Source: Porticoccaceae bacterium (GTDB lineage: Bacteria; Pseudomonadota; Gammaproteobacteria; Pseudomonadales; Porticoccaceae). Taken from it: a DNA stretch of 37,642 nucleotides. Below, one piece after another: positions 25,436 through 34,917 of the stretch. The notes beneath the pieces were generated by a model that was given only the letters and a program-made list of their open reading frames with translations, was not told the DNA's origin and did no database searches. Position numbers and translations under genes: made by a program. The stretch is from NCBI GenBank assembly GCA_012960115.1, contig DUBX01000040.1:19618-57259 (forward strand), written 5' to 3'. Every line of letters begins with the position of its first letter. Position 1 is the stretch's first letter.

Positions 25436-26788
25436 TTACTTAATGGGAAGCCGTATGCTAAAGGTAGTTCCTTGGGCCTCATCTGAGATGACAGCTATTT
25501 GACCGTGGTGTTGCTCAGTGATAATGAAGTGCGTGAACGATAAACGCTGATCGGTCTCGTATTGATTGTTAGTTTTTCCCGTTGTCGCGAAAGACTCGAA
25601 CAAATACTGCTGATCGTCAGCACTGATCATTACCCCATTATGATGAAAGCGAACCCATAGATCGTCATAAAGCTGCGTCACCGCAATACGAATAGCCGGG
25701 TTGTGGTTATCGTCTTCGATTCTGCCAAGCGAGTTGCAAGCATGGCGTATTAGGCTTAGAAAAACCTGTTGCAGCTCAGTAGTATAGCAAGCAAAGTCAG
25801 GTAGGTTTTCCGCATAGTCGACAGTAACATCTATGTCTTGAAACCTGAGACCCGAGGTGACCGACAATACATCTTCAGCTAGCTCGATACTGTGATCAAT
25901 AATTTCTGCGATATTTCCTTGAGACTTTGCGTCTCCGCCAGCACTGGAGAACTCCATCAGATTTTCAATGACTGACCTAGCTTGTTGACCTCGAATTACG
26001 CTGTCTTCCAATATCTCTTTCAGGGCGACAGGGTCGAAGGGTGCATCGGTGAGACCTTGGCGAACAGTCCTAACAGACTTTAGCATCTCCCTCAGCGGTA
26101 AATTGATGTCGTGAGCCATACTTGAGGCCATTTCACCCATTAAGGACATTTTGTCGCGTTGGATAAGCATGGTTTCACTTTTGACTTTTTGCGTCACATC
26201 GTCGATCAGGATGACAACGCCAGTATCAGTCTGATCGGTCAGTGGGTAGACGGTAATATCGAAATGATATTGCCCGCGTTGGCTGTATTTTATGGTCACG
26301 GCAGACTTTTGTTCTAGGGCCTGTGCAATCTGCCCAGCAGTGACCGTAATGTCGGGGTAAGCCTTCCATAGATCTTTGCCAATGGCATCTGCTGATGCGA
26401 CACCACTAATTTCCTCGGCACGATGATTCCACTGCGTGATTTTGTTTTTGTTGTTCAAACCAATCAACATTAGTGGCATTGAACTTAAAATTTCTGTGAT
26501 GTAGGACTCAGATCGGCGTAATGTCGCTGTTCGCTCTTGCACTCTTAATTCTAATTGAGCTTTGATTTCTTCTAGCTCTCGATTATAGCGATGGGATTGT
26601 CGGCGACTAAAAAATAATCTTACTATGGTTAATGACAGGGCAATAATAAAAATACCACTGGAAAAATTAGCTATCCATTGCCAGTTGGTCGACCCGTCAG
26701 CTTCTCTAAACACCCTAAATATATCAGCCGCGGCCAATTGGGTAAAAAGTAAACAGGAAAGTAAGATGAATTTTTTCATGTAATCCAT
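25436..26788 (-). CDS. Orphan PAS-domain sensor histidine kinase with degenerate ATP-binding domain
   Basis: 450 residues. A signal peptide or signal anchor (MKKFILLSCLLFTQLAAA) is followed by a second hydrophobic helix (about 39-60), a coiled coil (about 65-95), a PAS domain (about 95-200), an H-box with His226 in SMAHDINLPL, and a HATPase-like domain. The N-box Asn352 is kept, but the G1 box that should read DNGxG is HNGVM (382-386; key Asp and second Gly lost) and the glycine-rich G2 box (GLGL) is absent around 412-420. ATP binding is doubtful, so it may be a pseudokinase or phosphatase-type sensor. No response regulator is adjacent. An ATG three codons in is an alternative start. Confidence 0.85.
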   Translation of the reverse strand: MDYMKKFILLSCLLFTQLAAADIFRVFREADGSTNWQWIANFSSGIFIIALSLTIVRLFFSRRQSHRYNRELEEIKAQLELRVQERTATLRRSESYITEILSSMPLMLIGLNNKNKITQWNHRAEEISGVASADAIGKDLWKAYPDITVTAGQIAQALEQKSAVTIKYSQRGQYHFDITVYPLTDQTDTGVVILIDDVTQKVKSETMLIQRDKMSLMGEMASSMAHDINLPLREMLKSVRTVRQGLTDAPFDPVALKEILEDSVIRGQQARSVIENLMEFSSAGGDAKSQGNIAEIIDHSIELAEDVLSVTSGLRFQDIDVTVDYAENLPDFACYTTELQQVFLSLIRHACNSLGRIEDDNHNPAIRIAVTQLYDDLWVRFHHNGVMISADDQQYLFESFATTGKTNNQYETDQRLSFTHFIITEQHHGQIAVISDEAQGTTFSIRLPIK

Positions 26789-27009
26789 TGTTTCAACAGC
26801 GTTTCAAGTCAATAGAATGCCACATAATTGATCTGAAATCTCTATTCTTATACTTGTATTTCACGGCGTAGTGTTTAATCCTAATAAAACTATTATGGGT
26901 TAGTAGGTGCTATCACATTGTGCTAAGGATCCTATTTCCAGCTAATAAACTGTCTTGGCCATACTTAAATCTGGTCACAGTTGTCAGACATAGATTAGAC
27001 TGAGGTATT

Positions 27010-27720
27010 ATGGAATCCATCCCTTTTATTAACGTCGCTCTCGCCTTTGTGCCAGTCATTGTGGTGTTAATTATTATGTTCCGCTGGTCACTGGCTGTTT
27101 CTGACAGCGCAGTTGCTATGGCTCGTATGCTGATACAGCTAATTTTAATTGGCTATGCCCTAAATTGGATTTTTGCAGTTAATACCCCTTGGGTGGCGCT
27201 AGGGATTCTCAGTTTTATGTTAGTTGTCGCCAGTTCGATTGCACTTAGGCCGCTTGGTGCAACAAAAGGGTGGAGCGATTATGGTCAGGCCTTATGCGCT
27301 ATATCTTGCGGTGGAGGTGCGACCCTCGCTTTCATTATCTATTTTGTCTTAGATATACGACCCTGGTACCAAGCGAGTACTATTATCCCATTAGCAGGTA
27401 TGATTTTTGCCGCCTCAATGAATGCGGTCAGCGTTGCCGCTGAGCGGTTTGTGATGGAAATCAAACATGGGTCTAAGCCTATGATTGCACGCAATGAGGC
27501 CTTTAAAGCGGGGTTAATCCCGATTTTTAATAGTTTACTTGCGGTAGGCTTGGTTTCCCTGCCTGGCATGATGACCGGGCAAATATTATCGGGTGTGTCA
27601 CCGCTGATTGCTGCTCGATATCAAATTGTTGTGATGTGTATGATTACGGGAGCTTCGGGTATTTCTGCGGCGATTTATTTACATTTGGTCAGCAAGAGTA
27701 AAGCTACTAGGGCGTTATGA
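27010..27720 (+). CDS. fetB: FetB/YbbM-type ABC permease (UPF0014), without adjacent ATPase
   Basis: 236 residues with about seven helices. Family signatures are ARMLIQLILIGYAL, IIPLAGMIFAASMNAVSVAAERF and NSLLAVGLVSLPGMMTGQILSG. In E. coli FetB pairs with the ATPase FetA in iron export and peroxide resistance. No fetA-like ATPase gene flanks it here; ybbA (22213) is a different family already paired with ybbP. The partner is either elsewhere or different. GAGG precedes the ATG. The last six bases overlap convergent selO. Confidence 0.88.
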   Translation: MESIPFINVALAFVPVIVVLIIMFRWSLAVSDSAVAMARMLIQLILIGYALNWIFAVNTPWVALGILSFMLVVASSIALRPLGATKGWSDYGQALCAISCGGGATLAFIIYFVLDIRPWYQASTIIPLAGMIFAASMNAVSVAAERFVMEIKHGSKPMIARNEAFKAGLIPIFNSLLAVGLVSLPGMMTGQILSGVSPLIAARYQIVVMCMITGASGISAAIYLHLVSKSKATRAL

Positions 27721-29205
27721 AGAACAGCTGACCGAAATAGTTTCAGCCCAGTCGGGCGGTAAACCCGCGTAGTGACTGGCTTTCGGATGTTCTGCGAAAG
27801 GACTTTGTAGTACTTCAAGCAACAAATTAACCTCTGAATAGTCACCTTGCACGGCCTTTTCAATGGCGGCCTGGGCCATGTAATTACGCAGAATATACTT
27901 TGGATTGGTTTTTAGCATGGTCTCTGAGCGATCTTGGTCAGAACTTTGCTGCTGACTCAAACGCTGTACGTACAGTGCTGCCCAATCGTCAAATGCTTCA
28001 CGATCAACAAACATATCGCGTACGTTGCGGTTACTGTTGGAGAAATAGCAGAGCTGCCTAAAAAACAAACTGTAATCGACTTGATTTTCTTCCATCAGTG
28101 TCAATAGTTGATTAATGAGACTCTCATCACTGTCACTATACGCCTCCAATCCCAACTTACTCGCCATCAACTGGCGATAATGTTGTAAAAAGGTCGGTTC
28201 ATAATTTTTTAGCGCAGTCACCAAAGCCTCAGATGGTAGCAGGCTCATAAAAGAGGTAGCCAGCGCATTCAAATTCCAAAGACCTACAGAGGGTTGATTC
28301 TTGAAGGAGTAACGGCCATTGGTGTCAGAATGGTTACAAATAAAATCTGGATTGTAGACATCCAAAAAACCAAAGGGGCCATAGTCGATGGTTTCGCCCA
28401 ATATCGACATATTATCGGTATTCATCACCCCGTGAGCAAAACCCTCCGCCTGCCATTGAGCGATCATTTTGGCCGTCTCGGTCACTGTCTGGGTGATTAG
28501 ATTGACATATCGCAGGTCATCCTCAATCCACTGAGGAAAATGTCTGGCAATAACATAGTCAGCCATTGCTTTGACGGCTTCAGGCTGACTACGATAATGA
28601 AAATGCTCAAAAGAACCGAAACGAATATGGCTACGCGCAACCCGACATACCGTTGCGGCAGACTCTACGTTTTCTCGATAAACGAGTGTTTCACTATTGA
28701 TCAAACACAAGGCTCTGGTTGTGCCTATCCCCAAGCCATGCATGGCTTCTGAACACAGATATTCACGGATGCTCGAGCGTAATACGGCACGCCCATCGGC
28801 GAACCGAGAATAGGGCGTGGCGCCAGCCCCTTTCAGTTGGATGTCCCACAGTTGAGGTTTTCCCGTTTTAATATCATCAACCGACAGTTCGCCCAAGGTC
28901 ATGGCGCGACCATCCCCCAACTGACCCGCCCAAACACCGAACTGATGGCCCGAATAGACCAGCGCTATGGGTTGTAAATCAGTACCTGTAAGATCTCCCG
29001 CCATTAGGCGTAGCATTGCTGAGTCAGTTATATGCTCAGGGTTTAACCCCAACTCCGCAGCCAGCAAGGCATTACTGCTAACCAGCACGGGATTATTTAG
29101 TGGGCTGGGCACTACCGCACTGCAATGCAAATCACCCTGATCTTTAAAAGAATCAAAAAAGGTGTTTTGTAAATCTTTACCTAAAGGAGAGTGGGCGCCT
29201 GACAT
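27715..29205 (-). CDS. selO: Protein AMPylase SelO (YdiU)
   Basis: 496 residues. SelO is a pseudokinase-fold enzyme that transfers AMP to Ser/Thr/Tyr of target proteins during redox stress. Conserved elements are YSGHQFGVWAGQLGDGRA (84-101), the nucleotide-binding lysine K125 (DIQLKGAGATPYSR), R-rich SSIREYL, and the catalytic and metal segment MNTDNM (D264, N265) with DYGPFGF (D274). The C-terminal SCSS keeps the redox Cys (C494) at the position of selenocysteine in eukaryotic orthologs. Its ATG is 3 nt after the stop of the propeller-protein gene, indicating an operon. Confidence 0.96.
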   Translation of the reverse strand: MSGAHSPLGKDLQNTFFDSFKDQGDLHCSAVVPSPLNNPVLVSSNALLAAELGLNPEHITDSAMLRLMAGDLTGTDLQPIALVYSGHQFGVWAGQLGDGRAMTLGELSVDDIKTGKPQLWDIQLKGAGATPYSRFADGRAVLRSSIREYLCSEAMHGLGIGTTRALCLINSETLVYRENVESAATVCRVARSHIRFGSFEHFHYRSQPEAVKAMADYVIARHFPQWIEDDLRYVNLITQTVTETAKMIAQWQAEGFAHGVMNTDNMSILGETIDYGPFGFLDVYNPDFICNHSDTNGRYSFKNQPSVGLWNLNALATSFMSLLPSEALVTALKNYEPTFLQHYRQLMASKLGLEAYSDSDESLINQLLTLMEENQVDYSLFFRQLCYFSNSNRNVRDMFVDREAFDDWAALYVQRLSQQQSSDQDRSETMLKTNPKYILRNYMAQAAIEKAVQGDYSEVNLLLEVLQSPFAEHPKASHYAGLPPDWAETISVSCSS

Positions 29206-29208
29206 GGT

Positions 29209-30300
29209 TTATTCGACACCCTCAAGGCCGACATCTTGCCAGCTAATTCTGGCCAGATTGTCTGCATGTAGACTGCTAATATAAAGCCAGTCATCGGTTT
29301 CTAGAGCGCCCGTGTTAGTGTGATGTTCACCGTCAGGGTCTTGCAATGAAGTCAGCACCTCACCCTCGCCAGTCATAGCAAAAACGTGACTATAAGGCAC
29401 GGCTTGAGGGCGCATAAAAGGGGGGAAGCGCTGAAAAACCTTTCTTATGAAGGGTGAGCGGGAAAGATCATCGAGGGGTTTACTGCGCGGCGAGACCAAT
29501 CCCACCCAAAAACGGCCATCTCGGCCCCGTACAATATTATCTGGGAAGCCGGGCAAGTTATCGATTAATACTTCTGACTGGCCAGCCTTGTCTCCCTGCA
29601 ACCAATACTTGTGAATGCGATATGACCCCGTTTCATTAACCAGAATAAACTGGCTGCCAGCATCGGTTGCGACGCCATTGGCAAAATTCAGCCCCTCCAT
29701 GAGAATTTTTGTCGACTGATCTGCTGGGTCGTAGACTAACAGTCGACCGTGACCGCCATGTTCCATCGAGTCCAATAGGCTAGCCGCATAGGTACCACCC
29801 ATGTGGGCCCCAAATTTAGTCGATGCATCACTAAAGTAAATCTTACCATCTGCAGTCACATCCAAATCATCGGCATAATCGATATCAGTGCCATCAACTG
29901 TGCGCGTTAATAACGAAATCTCACCGGCAGGCGATACTTTTAACAGACCTTTGTAGGCATCAGCTATCAGGAGGTTATTCTCCGCATCAAATACTATGCC
30001 TAGTGGGCTACCCTGAGTGGTTACCCATTTGATTTGTTCACCGCTTTGCTGGTTATAACGTACAATCCAACCCTCTCGAGTTGCTGCGTAGACCTCGTTA
30101 CCTAATAGGGCCAAGCCCTCTGGGCCATGGGTGTCGGGTAAAGTAATAATTTCAATGGCAGCCAGTTTTTTGTTTTGCTCAAAGTCTCCGGTAAAGCCTT
30201 TGTCCAAAGGTGCCGTCCAACTAACAGGTTCCACAGGGACGGGCCATAATAGTAAATACACAGCTAAAATAGCGACAGCGACTAGTATTTTTTTTAACAT
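29209..30300 (-). CDS. Strictosidine-synthase / SMP-30-like beta-propeller protein, membrane anchored
   Basis: 363 residues. An N-terminal hydrophobic segment (about 4-20, ILVAVAILAVYLLLWPV) acts as signal anchor. The remainder is a six-bladed propeller with the family blocks GPEGLALLGNEVYAATREGWIVR, PLGIVFDAENNLLIADAYKGL, DDLDVTADGKIYFSDAS and NFANGVATD. The pattern is closest to strictosidine-synthase-like/APMAP proteins, many of which are lactonases or arylesterases; the activity is unproven. GAGG precedes the ATG. It is transcribed with selO, an association for which I know no functional explanation. Confidence 0.85.
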   Translation of the reverse strand: MLKKILVAVAILAVYLLLWPVPVEPVSWTAPLDKGFTGDFEQNKKLAAIEIITLPDTHGPEGLALLGNEVYAATREGWIVRYNQQSGEQIKWVTTQGSPLGIVFDAENNLLIADAYKGLLKVSPAGEISLLTRTVDGTDIDYADDLDVTADGKIYFSDASTKFGAHMGGTYAASLLDSMEHGGHGRLLVYDPADQSTKILMEGLNFANGVATDAGSQFILVNETGSYRIHKYWLQGDKAGQSEVLIDNLPGFPDNIVRGRDGRFWVGLVSPRSKPLDDLSRSPFIRKVFQRFPPFMRPQAVPYSHVFAMTGEGEVLTSLQDPDGEHHTNTGALETDDWLYISSLHADNLARISWQDVGLEGVE

Positions 30301-30380
30301 CTTTAAAGCCTCTTCTGTAGAAATTATATGTCGACAATGGTGCGCTACTAGATCTGGTTAATCAACCTTTGCTGTTTCGC

Positions 30381-30409
30381 TTGGTGTGCTGTCACGGGTG
30401 AGGTAAAAT
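30381..30409 (+). promoter_or_regulatory. Putative sigma-70 promoter of prfB-lysS
   Basis: TTGGTG (-35) and TAAAAT (-10) are separated by 17 nt and lie about 50 nt upstream of the prfB start. The -10 matches consensus 5 of 6 and the -35 matches 3 of 6. Confidence 0.5.
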
Positions 30410-30457
30410 GCGCGCTAATCCTATTCAGATAATATTCATAAGGTAGTCAGTAATCTC

Positions 30458-31553
30458 ATGGAAGTTAGTCCCCTTTATACCGCTTTAGATGACCTGCAAA
30501 CACGTACCGACGTGCTGAGGGGGTATCTTTGACTACGAAAACCGCAAGGAACGCCTCGCTGAGGTAGAGTTAGAACTTGGTGAACCGGATGTTTGGAATA
30601 AACCTGAGCAGGCTCAAGAGTTGGGCCGTGAACGCTCGTCTCTAGAGCTTGTCGTAAAAACCATTGAAGACCTGGATTCTGGAGTTGCTGACGCTCGTGA
30701 ATTATTGACGATGGCGGTGGAAGAAGATGATGAAGACACCGTTGCAGACGTTGAAACAGACATGGCCGCTCTTGAGGCCCAGTTAGTCAAGCTAGAATTT
30801 CGACGTATGTTCTCAGGGACAATGGATCAAAACAGCGCTTTTTTAGAAATACAGTCTGGGTCTGGTGGCACCGAGGCGCAAGACTGGGCAGAAATGTTGC
30901 TGCGTATGTATCTTCGTTGGGCTGATGACAAAGGCTTTAAAGCCGATTTAGTGGAATGTTCAGCCGGTGATGTCGCAGGCATTAAGAGCGCCACTGTACA
31001 GGTTACAGGTGAATATGCTTTTGGCTGGTTGCGCACTGAAATTGGCGTTCATCGTTTAGTGCGGAAGTCACCCTTTGACTCGGGCAATCGCCGCCATACT
31101 TCATTTGCCGCTGTGTTTATCTCGCCAGAAATTGATGACAACATCGAGATCGATATTGATCCCTCTGACGTGCGCACTGACACCTACCGTGCATCAGGTG
31201 CTGGTGGTCAGCACATTAACAAAACCGACTCAGCGGTGCGACTGACTCATGCCCCCAGTGGTATAGTAGTGCAAAGCCAAAGTCAGCGGTCGCAGCACCA
31301 AAATCGTGATAAGTGTTGGCAGATGTTGCGTGCTAGACTTTACGAATTAGAGGTGAGTAAGCGGCAAGAGGCGGCTCAGGCAACGGAAGATACTAAGTCT
31401 GATATTGGTTGGGGCAGCCAGATTCGCTCTTATGTGCTTGATGATGCGCGGATTAAAGACTTACGTACAAACATAGAAACGCGCAATACTCAGGCGGTAT
31501 TAGATGGAAAGCTAGATCAATTTATCGTTGCTTCGCTGAAAGCGGGCCTTTAA
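30458..31553 (+). CDS. prfB: Peptide chain release factor 2 (programmed +1 frameshift)
   Basis: RF2 releases peptides at UGA and UAA. Translation starts at ATG 30458, reads 24 codons to CTT (30527-30529), meets in-frame TGA at 30530, slips +1 and continues from GAC at 30531 to 31553, giving 364 residues (E. coli 365). Visible motifs: SPF anticodon-mimic tripeptide (204-206), [11 protein letters not shown], and the catalytic GGQ (249-251) in ASGAGGQH. The residue equivalent to E. coli K-12 Thr246 is Ala, the commoner and more active form. lysS follows 43 nt later, the usual arrangement. Without the shift the gene appears truncated by 54 residues. Confidence 0.97.
30518..30533 (+). promoter_or_regulatory. 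RF2 autoregulatory +1 frameshift site
   Basis: AGGGGGTATCTTTGAC: a Shine-Dalgarno-like AGGGGG three bases before the slippery CTT-T and the in-frame TGA stop. This 16-base core is the same as the E. coli prfB site as I remember it. Low RF2 prolongs the pause at UGA and favours slipping into the GAC frame. Confidence 0.97.
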
Positions 31554-31596
31554 ATAGTATAACTAAGACACCCCACAACCAAAACACAGGGTAAAC

Positions 31597-33090
31597 ATGA
31601 CTGATCAACACGACGAAAATAAACTAATTGCTGAACGCCGCGCAAAACTAGATGAACTGCGTAATCAAGAGGGCCCAACGTTCCCCAATCAGTTCCAGCC
31701 GGCCCATAGCGCCAATGAATTGCAAGCGGGCTTTGGTGATCAATCCAAAGAGCAGTTAGAGGCCCTTGGAAAGGTAGTCTGCATTGCTGGGCGAGTGATT
31801 CGCAATCGTGGAGCCTTTATTGTGGTTCAAGACAGCTCTGGCCAAATTCAGTTGTATGTGACCAAAGATGCACGACCGTTCGCTAAGTCTCTAGACTTGG
31901 GCGACATTGTCGGTATTACAGGTGTCTTGCATAAGTCGGGTAAGGGCGACCTGTATGTGCAGATGGATGACTACCTTCTTCTCACCAAAGCACTGCGTCC
32001 GCTACCGGATAAGTTCCACGGTCTTGCCGACCAAGAAATGCGTTATCGCCAGCGTTATGTTGACCTCATTGTTAACCCCGATGTGCGCAACACCTTCCGT
32101 ATTCGCTCTAAGGTAGTGGACTTTATCCGTCGTTATCTCAACGATGCTGATTACTTAGAAGTTGAAACCCCCATGTTGCAGGTGATTCCAGGCGGCGCAG
32201 TGGCGAGACCTTTTGTTACTCATCACAATGCGCTGGATATCGACATGTACCTGCGAATCGCCCCTGAGCTTTACCTTAAACGTCTTGTTGTAGGTGGTTT
32301 TGAGCGAGTCTATGAGATCAATCGCAACTTCAGAAACGAAGGCCTTTCAACACGCCATAACCCGGAGTTCACGATGCTCGAGTTCTACCAGGCCTACGCT
32401 GACTTTAATGATCTGATGGATTTGACAGAAGACATGCTGCGTAAAATGGCTACGGAGGTGCTGGGATCAACGAAAGTTGTGAATACAGTGAAAGATTCTA
32501 ATGGAGAGATTCAAAGCGAAACACACTATGACTTTGCCGATCCTTTTATTCGCTTATCGGTGTTTGATTCTATTTTGCAGTACAACTCTGATATTAGTGC
32601 AGAACAGCTCAGCCATGAGGCCGGTGCGCGCAAAATCGCCACGGATTTGCATATTCCTCTCAAAGACATCTGGGGTTTGGGTAAGGTGCAGATCGAAATA
32701 TTCGAAAAAACCGTTGAGCATCTGTTAGAGCAGCCGACGTTTATCACTATGTATCCGGCAGAAGTTTCACCCCTGGCGCGTCGTAATGATGATGATCCTT
32801 TCGTCACTGATCGATTTGAATTCTTTGTCGGTGGTCGAGAAATCGCCAATGGTTTCTCTGAGCTCAATGACCCTGAGGATCAAGAAGCCCGCTTTAGGCA
32901 GCAGGTAGCAGAGAAAGATGCAGGCGATGATGAGGCGATGCACTTTGATGCAGATTATATCCGTGCTTTGGAATATGGAATGCCACCAACTGCGGGTGAG
33001 GGTATTGGTATTGATCGTTTAGTTATGCTGTTGACCGACTCGCCATCGATTAGGGATGTTTTGCTGTTCCCGCATATGCGGCCAGAATAA
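31597..33090 (+). CDS. lysS: Lysyl-tRNA synthetase, class II
   Basis: 497 residues. An N-terminal OB-fold anticodon-binding domain (about 60-150, [17 protein letters not shown]) is followed by the class II catalytic domain: motif 1 near 190 (LEVETPMLQ), motif 2 [20 protein letters not shown], and C-terminal motif 3 [10 protein letters not shown]. It charges tRNA-Lys. The length and sequence plan match bacterial LysRS-II (E. coli 505). It is followed by a terminator. Confidence 0.97.
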   Translation: MTDQHDENKLIAERRAKLDELRNQEGPTFPNQFQPAHSANELQAGFGDQSKEQLEALGKVVCIAGRVIRNRGAFIVVQDSSGQIQLYVTKDARPFAKSLDLGDIVGITGVLHKSGKGDLYVQMDDYLLLTKALRPLPDKFHGLADQEMRYRQRYVDLIVNPDVRNTFRIRSKVVDFIRRYLNDADYLEVETPMLQVIPGGAVARPFVTHHNALDIDMYLRIAPELYLKRLVVGGFERVYEINRNFRNEGLSTRHNPEFTMLEFYQAYADFNDLMDLTEDMLRKMATEVLGSTKVVNTVKDSNGEIQSETHYDFADPFIRLSVFDSILQYNSDISAEQLSHEAGARKIATDLHIPLKDIWGLGKVQIEIFEKTVEHLLEQPTFITMYPAEVSPLARRNDDDPFVTDRFEFFVGGREIANGFSELNDPEDQEARFRQQVAEKDAGDDEAMHFDADYIRALEYGMPPTAGEGIGIDRLVMLLTDSPSIRDVLLFPHMRPE

Positions 33091-33112
33091 TGAGAGTAAT
33101 TCAGGTTGAATT

Positions 33113-33137
33113 CCCGTTAAATTAATGGGTTTTATTT
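33113..33137 (+). terminator. Rho-independent terminator after lysS
   Basis: CCCGTTA pairs with TAATGGG (one G-U) around a 3-nt AAT loop, followed by TTTTATTT. It lies 23 nt after the lysS stop and just before the 3' end of the convergent RDD gene. Confidence 0.65.
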
Positions 33138-33149
33138 AACTGAAGTCAT

Positions 33150-33626
33150 TTACGCACTGTGATCGATATTTTGTTTGAAGTTAACTGAATCTGTCGCTCT
33201 GTTGCGAACAACCACAGTGCCGGCCAATTTATCATGCCAGCCTTGTTTTCTCTTATCTATGCCAACCCAGATAATGCCCAGACATAATGGTAAGAAGGCA
33301 ACTATATATCCGAGATATCTACCTATCGCTTGGCCAAGGCTCAGTTTTTCACCACTGTCAGCATCGACCACTTTCAAATTGAGTATCATTTTTCCTGGTG
33401 TGCCCATAAAACGTAGCCAGAACCAGATGGTGCCAACAATGGGCGCCACATTAGATAGAATAAAATCCCAAAAGCCCAGCATCACTCCATCGGTGGAAAA
33501 ATTAAACCAGTAGTCGTCCCCATAGATTAGGGTCATTGGTATAGATACGACCACCACAAACGCTAGCGTGTCGATGAGTGACGCCCCACACCTTATCTAA
33601 AATCCCGCGTACTCAGTATCTTTCAT
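33150..33626 (-). pseudogene. RDD family membrane protein gene interrupted by an in-frame amber codon
   Basis: Read from an ATG at 33624-33626, the frame gives MKDTEYAGF, then TAG at 33597-33599, then IRCGASLIDTLAF and an uninterrupted RDD domain to 33150 (158 codons overall). RDD proteins normally read YAGFW at this point, so the stop replaces a conserved Trp by one base change (TGG to TAG). The rest is well preserved: three hydrophobic helices, GTPGKMILNLKVVDADSG, and a tail with DKRKQGWHDKLAGTVVV. A GTG at 33557 could restart translation but would lose the first helix and has no ribosome binding site. It may be a recent nonsense mutation, a sequencing error, or suppressed. A GGAGG directly abuts the ATG, unusually close. 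Confidence 0.75.
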
Positions 33627-33680
33627 CCTCCAGTTGCTCCGTAATGACTTATTGGCTAGATCCTTGATATTTTCATAATA

Positions 33681-34907
33681 CTATTTACCCGAAGGAATAT
33701 CTTTAAACGCCAGCCCTTTATCTGCTCGTGGGTCTTGAGGTAATCCCAAGACTCGTTCAGCGATGATGTTTTTCAGGATCTCATCGGTGCCGCCGGCGAT
33801 TCGCAGTCCTGCCGAACCCAGCCACGCATTATGGAATGCATGAACATCTGAGAGGTCGGTTTTTAACATGCCAGCCATGTCCAGTGAATCGATACCGAAG
33901 TTACCAATCGCCTGCAATTTGTTGGCGCTTACCACTTTGGTTATTGAAGCTTCAGGTCCAGGTGTGTCGCCTCTGGAAAGGGCAGACATGGTTCGCAGTT
34001 TAGTATTTCTTAAACCGCTAGCCTGACAGTACCAGTCAGCAATAGATTCGCGCACCGCCCGGTTTTGTATCAGTGCTTGGCCATGATCGTCTTGTCCTTG
34101 TGCCCATTCAAATGCTTCTGTAGCATCGGCTCCAGTGGCATCTCCCACGGCCAGTCTCTCGTTCATTAAGGTGGTAATGGCGACCCTCCAACCATCGCCA
34201 ACCGCACCGAGTCTTTGGCTGTCTGGGATACGTACGTCGTTAAAGTACACCTCGTTAAATGACGAGCCGCCGGTAATCTGCTTGATCGGTTTGATGTCAA
34301 TGCCGGGGGATTTCATATCAACAAAGAAAAAGGTCATTCCGGCATGTTTATCTAAGTTGGCGTCGTGTCTCACTACAATAATACCGTAATCGCAAAACTG
34401 TGCCCCGGAGGTCCAAACTTTTTGGCCATTGATAATCCAGTCATCACCGTCCTGTACCGCTTTGCTGCGCAGGCCCGCCACATCAGACCCCGCTGAGGGC
34501 TCGGAGAATAGCTGGCACCAAATTTCTTCACCAGCGGCCATAGGGGGCAGGTAGCGTTGCTTTTGTTGCTCAGTGGCGTATTGCATCATGACGGGTCCTG
34601 CCATACCTAGACCAATTTCGTAGACACCCTGAGGGACATTAAATTTGGCTTCTTCTTGGCCCCAAATAATTCTCTCAAGCGGTGAGGCTTCTAAGCCACC
34701 ATAGATTTTTGGCCAATGTAGCATTGCCCAGCCAGCGTCAAACTTCTTTTTTTGCCAGGTTCTCGCGGCGTCTAGAAAGTCCTGCGAACCCGCTTTACCG
34801 TGAGGGTTATGATTGCCGGTCTGGGTTTGGAGTTGGGCGTTATCTTTTAACCAAGCGCTGCATTTAGTTCTAAATTGGGCTTGTTGTTCGGTATCATTAA
34901 AATTCAT
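33681..34907 (-). CDS. Acyl-CoA dehydrogenase family protein (subunit 1 of a pair)
   Basis: 408 residues, a full ACAD fold. The FAD/substrate segment is CQLFSEPSAGSDVAGL (131-146), with VWTSGAQ (164-170) next. The usual C-terminal catalytic Glu (YEGT) is absent, with IAGGTDEILKNI in its place. Glu250 in MNERL occupies the position of the isovaleryl-/long-chain-type catalytic base, by my alignment. With the second ACAD 10 nt upstream it resembles the heteromeric ACAD pairs known from steroid side-chain degradation in actinobacteria. The substrate is unknown; branched or cyclic acyl-CoAs are likely. Confidence 0.88.
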   Translation of the reverse strand: MNFNDTEQQAQFRTKCSAWLKDNAQLQTQTGNHNPHGKAGSQDFLDAARTWQKKKFDAGWAMLHWPKIYGGLEASPLERIIWGQEEAKFNVPQGVYEIGLGMAGPVMMQYATEQQKQRYLPPMAAGEEIWCQLFSEPSAGSDVAGLRSKAVQDGDDWIINGQKVWTSGAQFCDYGIIVVRHDANLDKHAGMTFFFVDMKSPGIDIKPIKQITGGSSFNEVYFNDVRIPDSQRLGAVGDGWRVAITTLMNERLAVGDATGADATEAFEWAQGQDDHGQALIQNRAVRESIADWYCQASGLRNTKLRTMSALSRGDTPGPEASITKVVSANKLQAIGNFGIDSLDMAGMLKTDLSDVHAFHNAWLGSAGLRIAGGTDEILKNIIAERVLGLPQDPRADKGLAFKDIPSGK

Positions 34908-34917
34908 ATCAGACCCC

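Noticed and set aside
33113-33137. Bidirectional terminator serving both lysS and the RDD gene
   Set aside because: The T-run is only on the plus strand; on the minus strand the hairpin is not followed by Ts.
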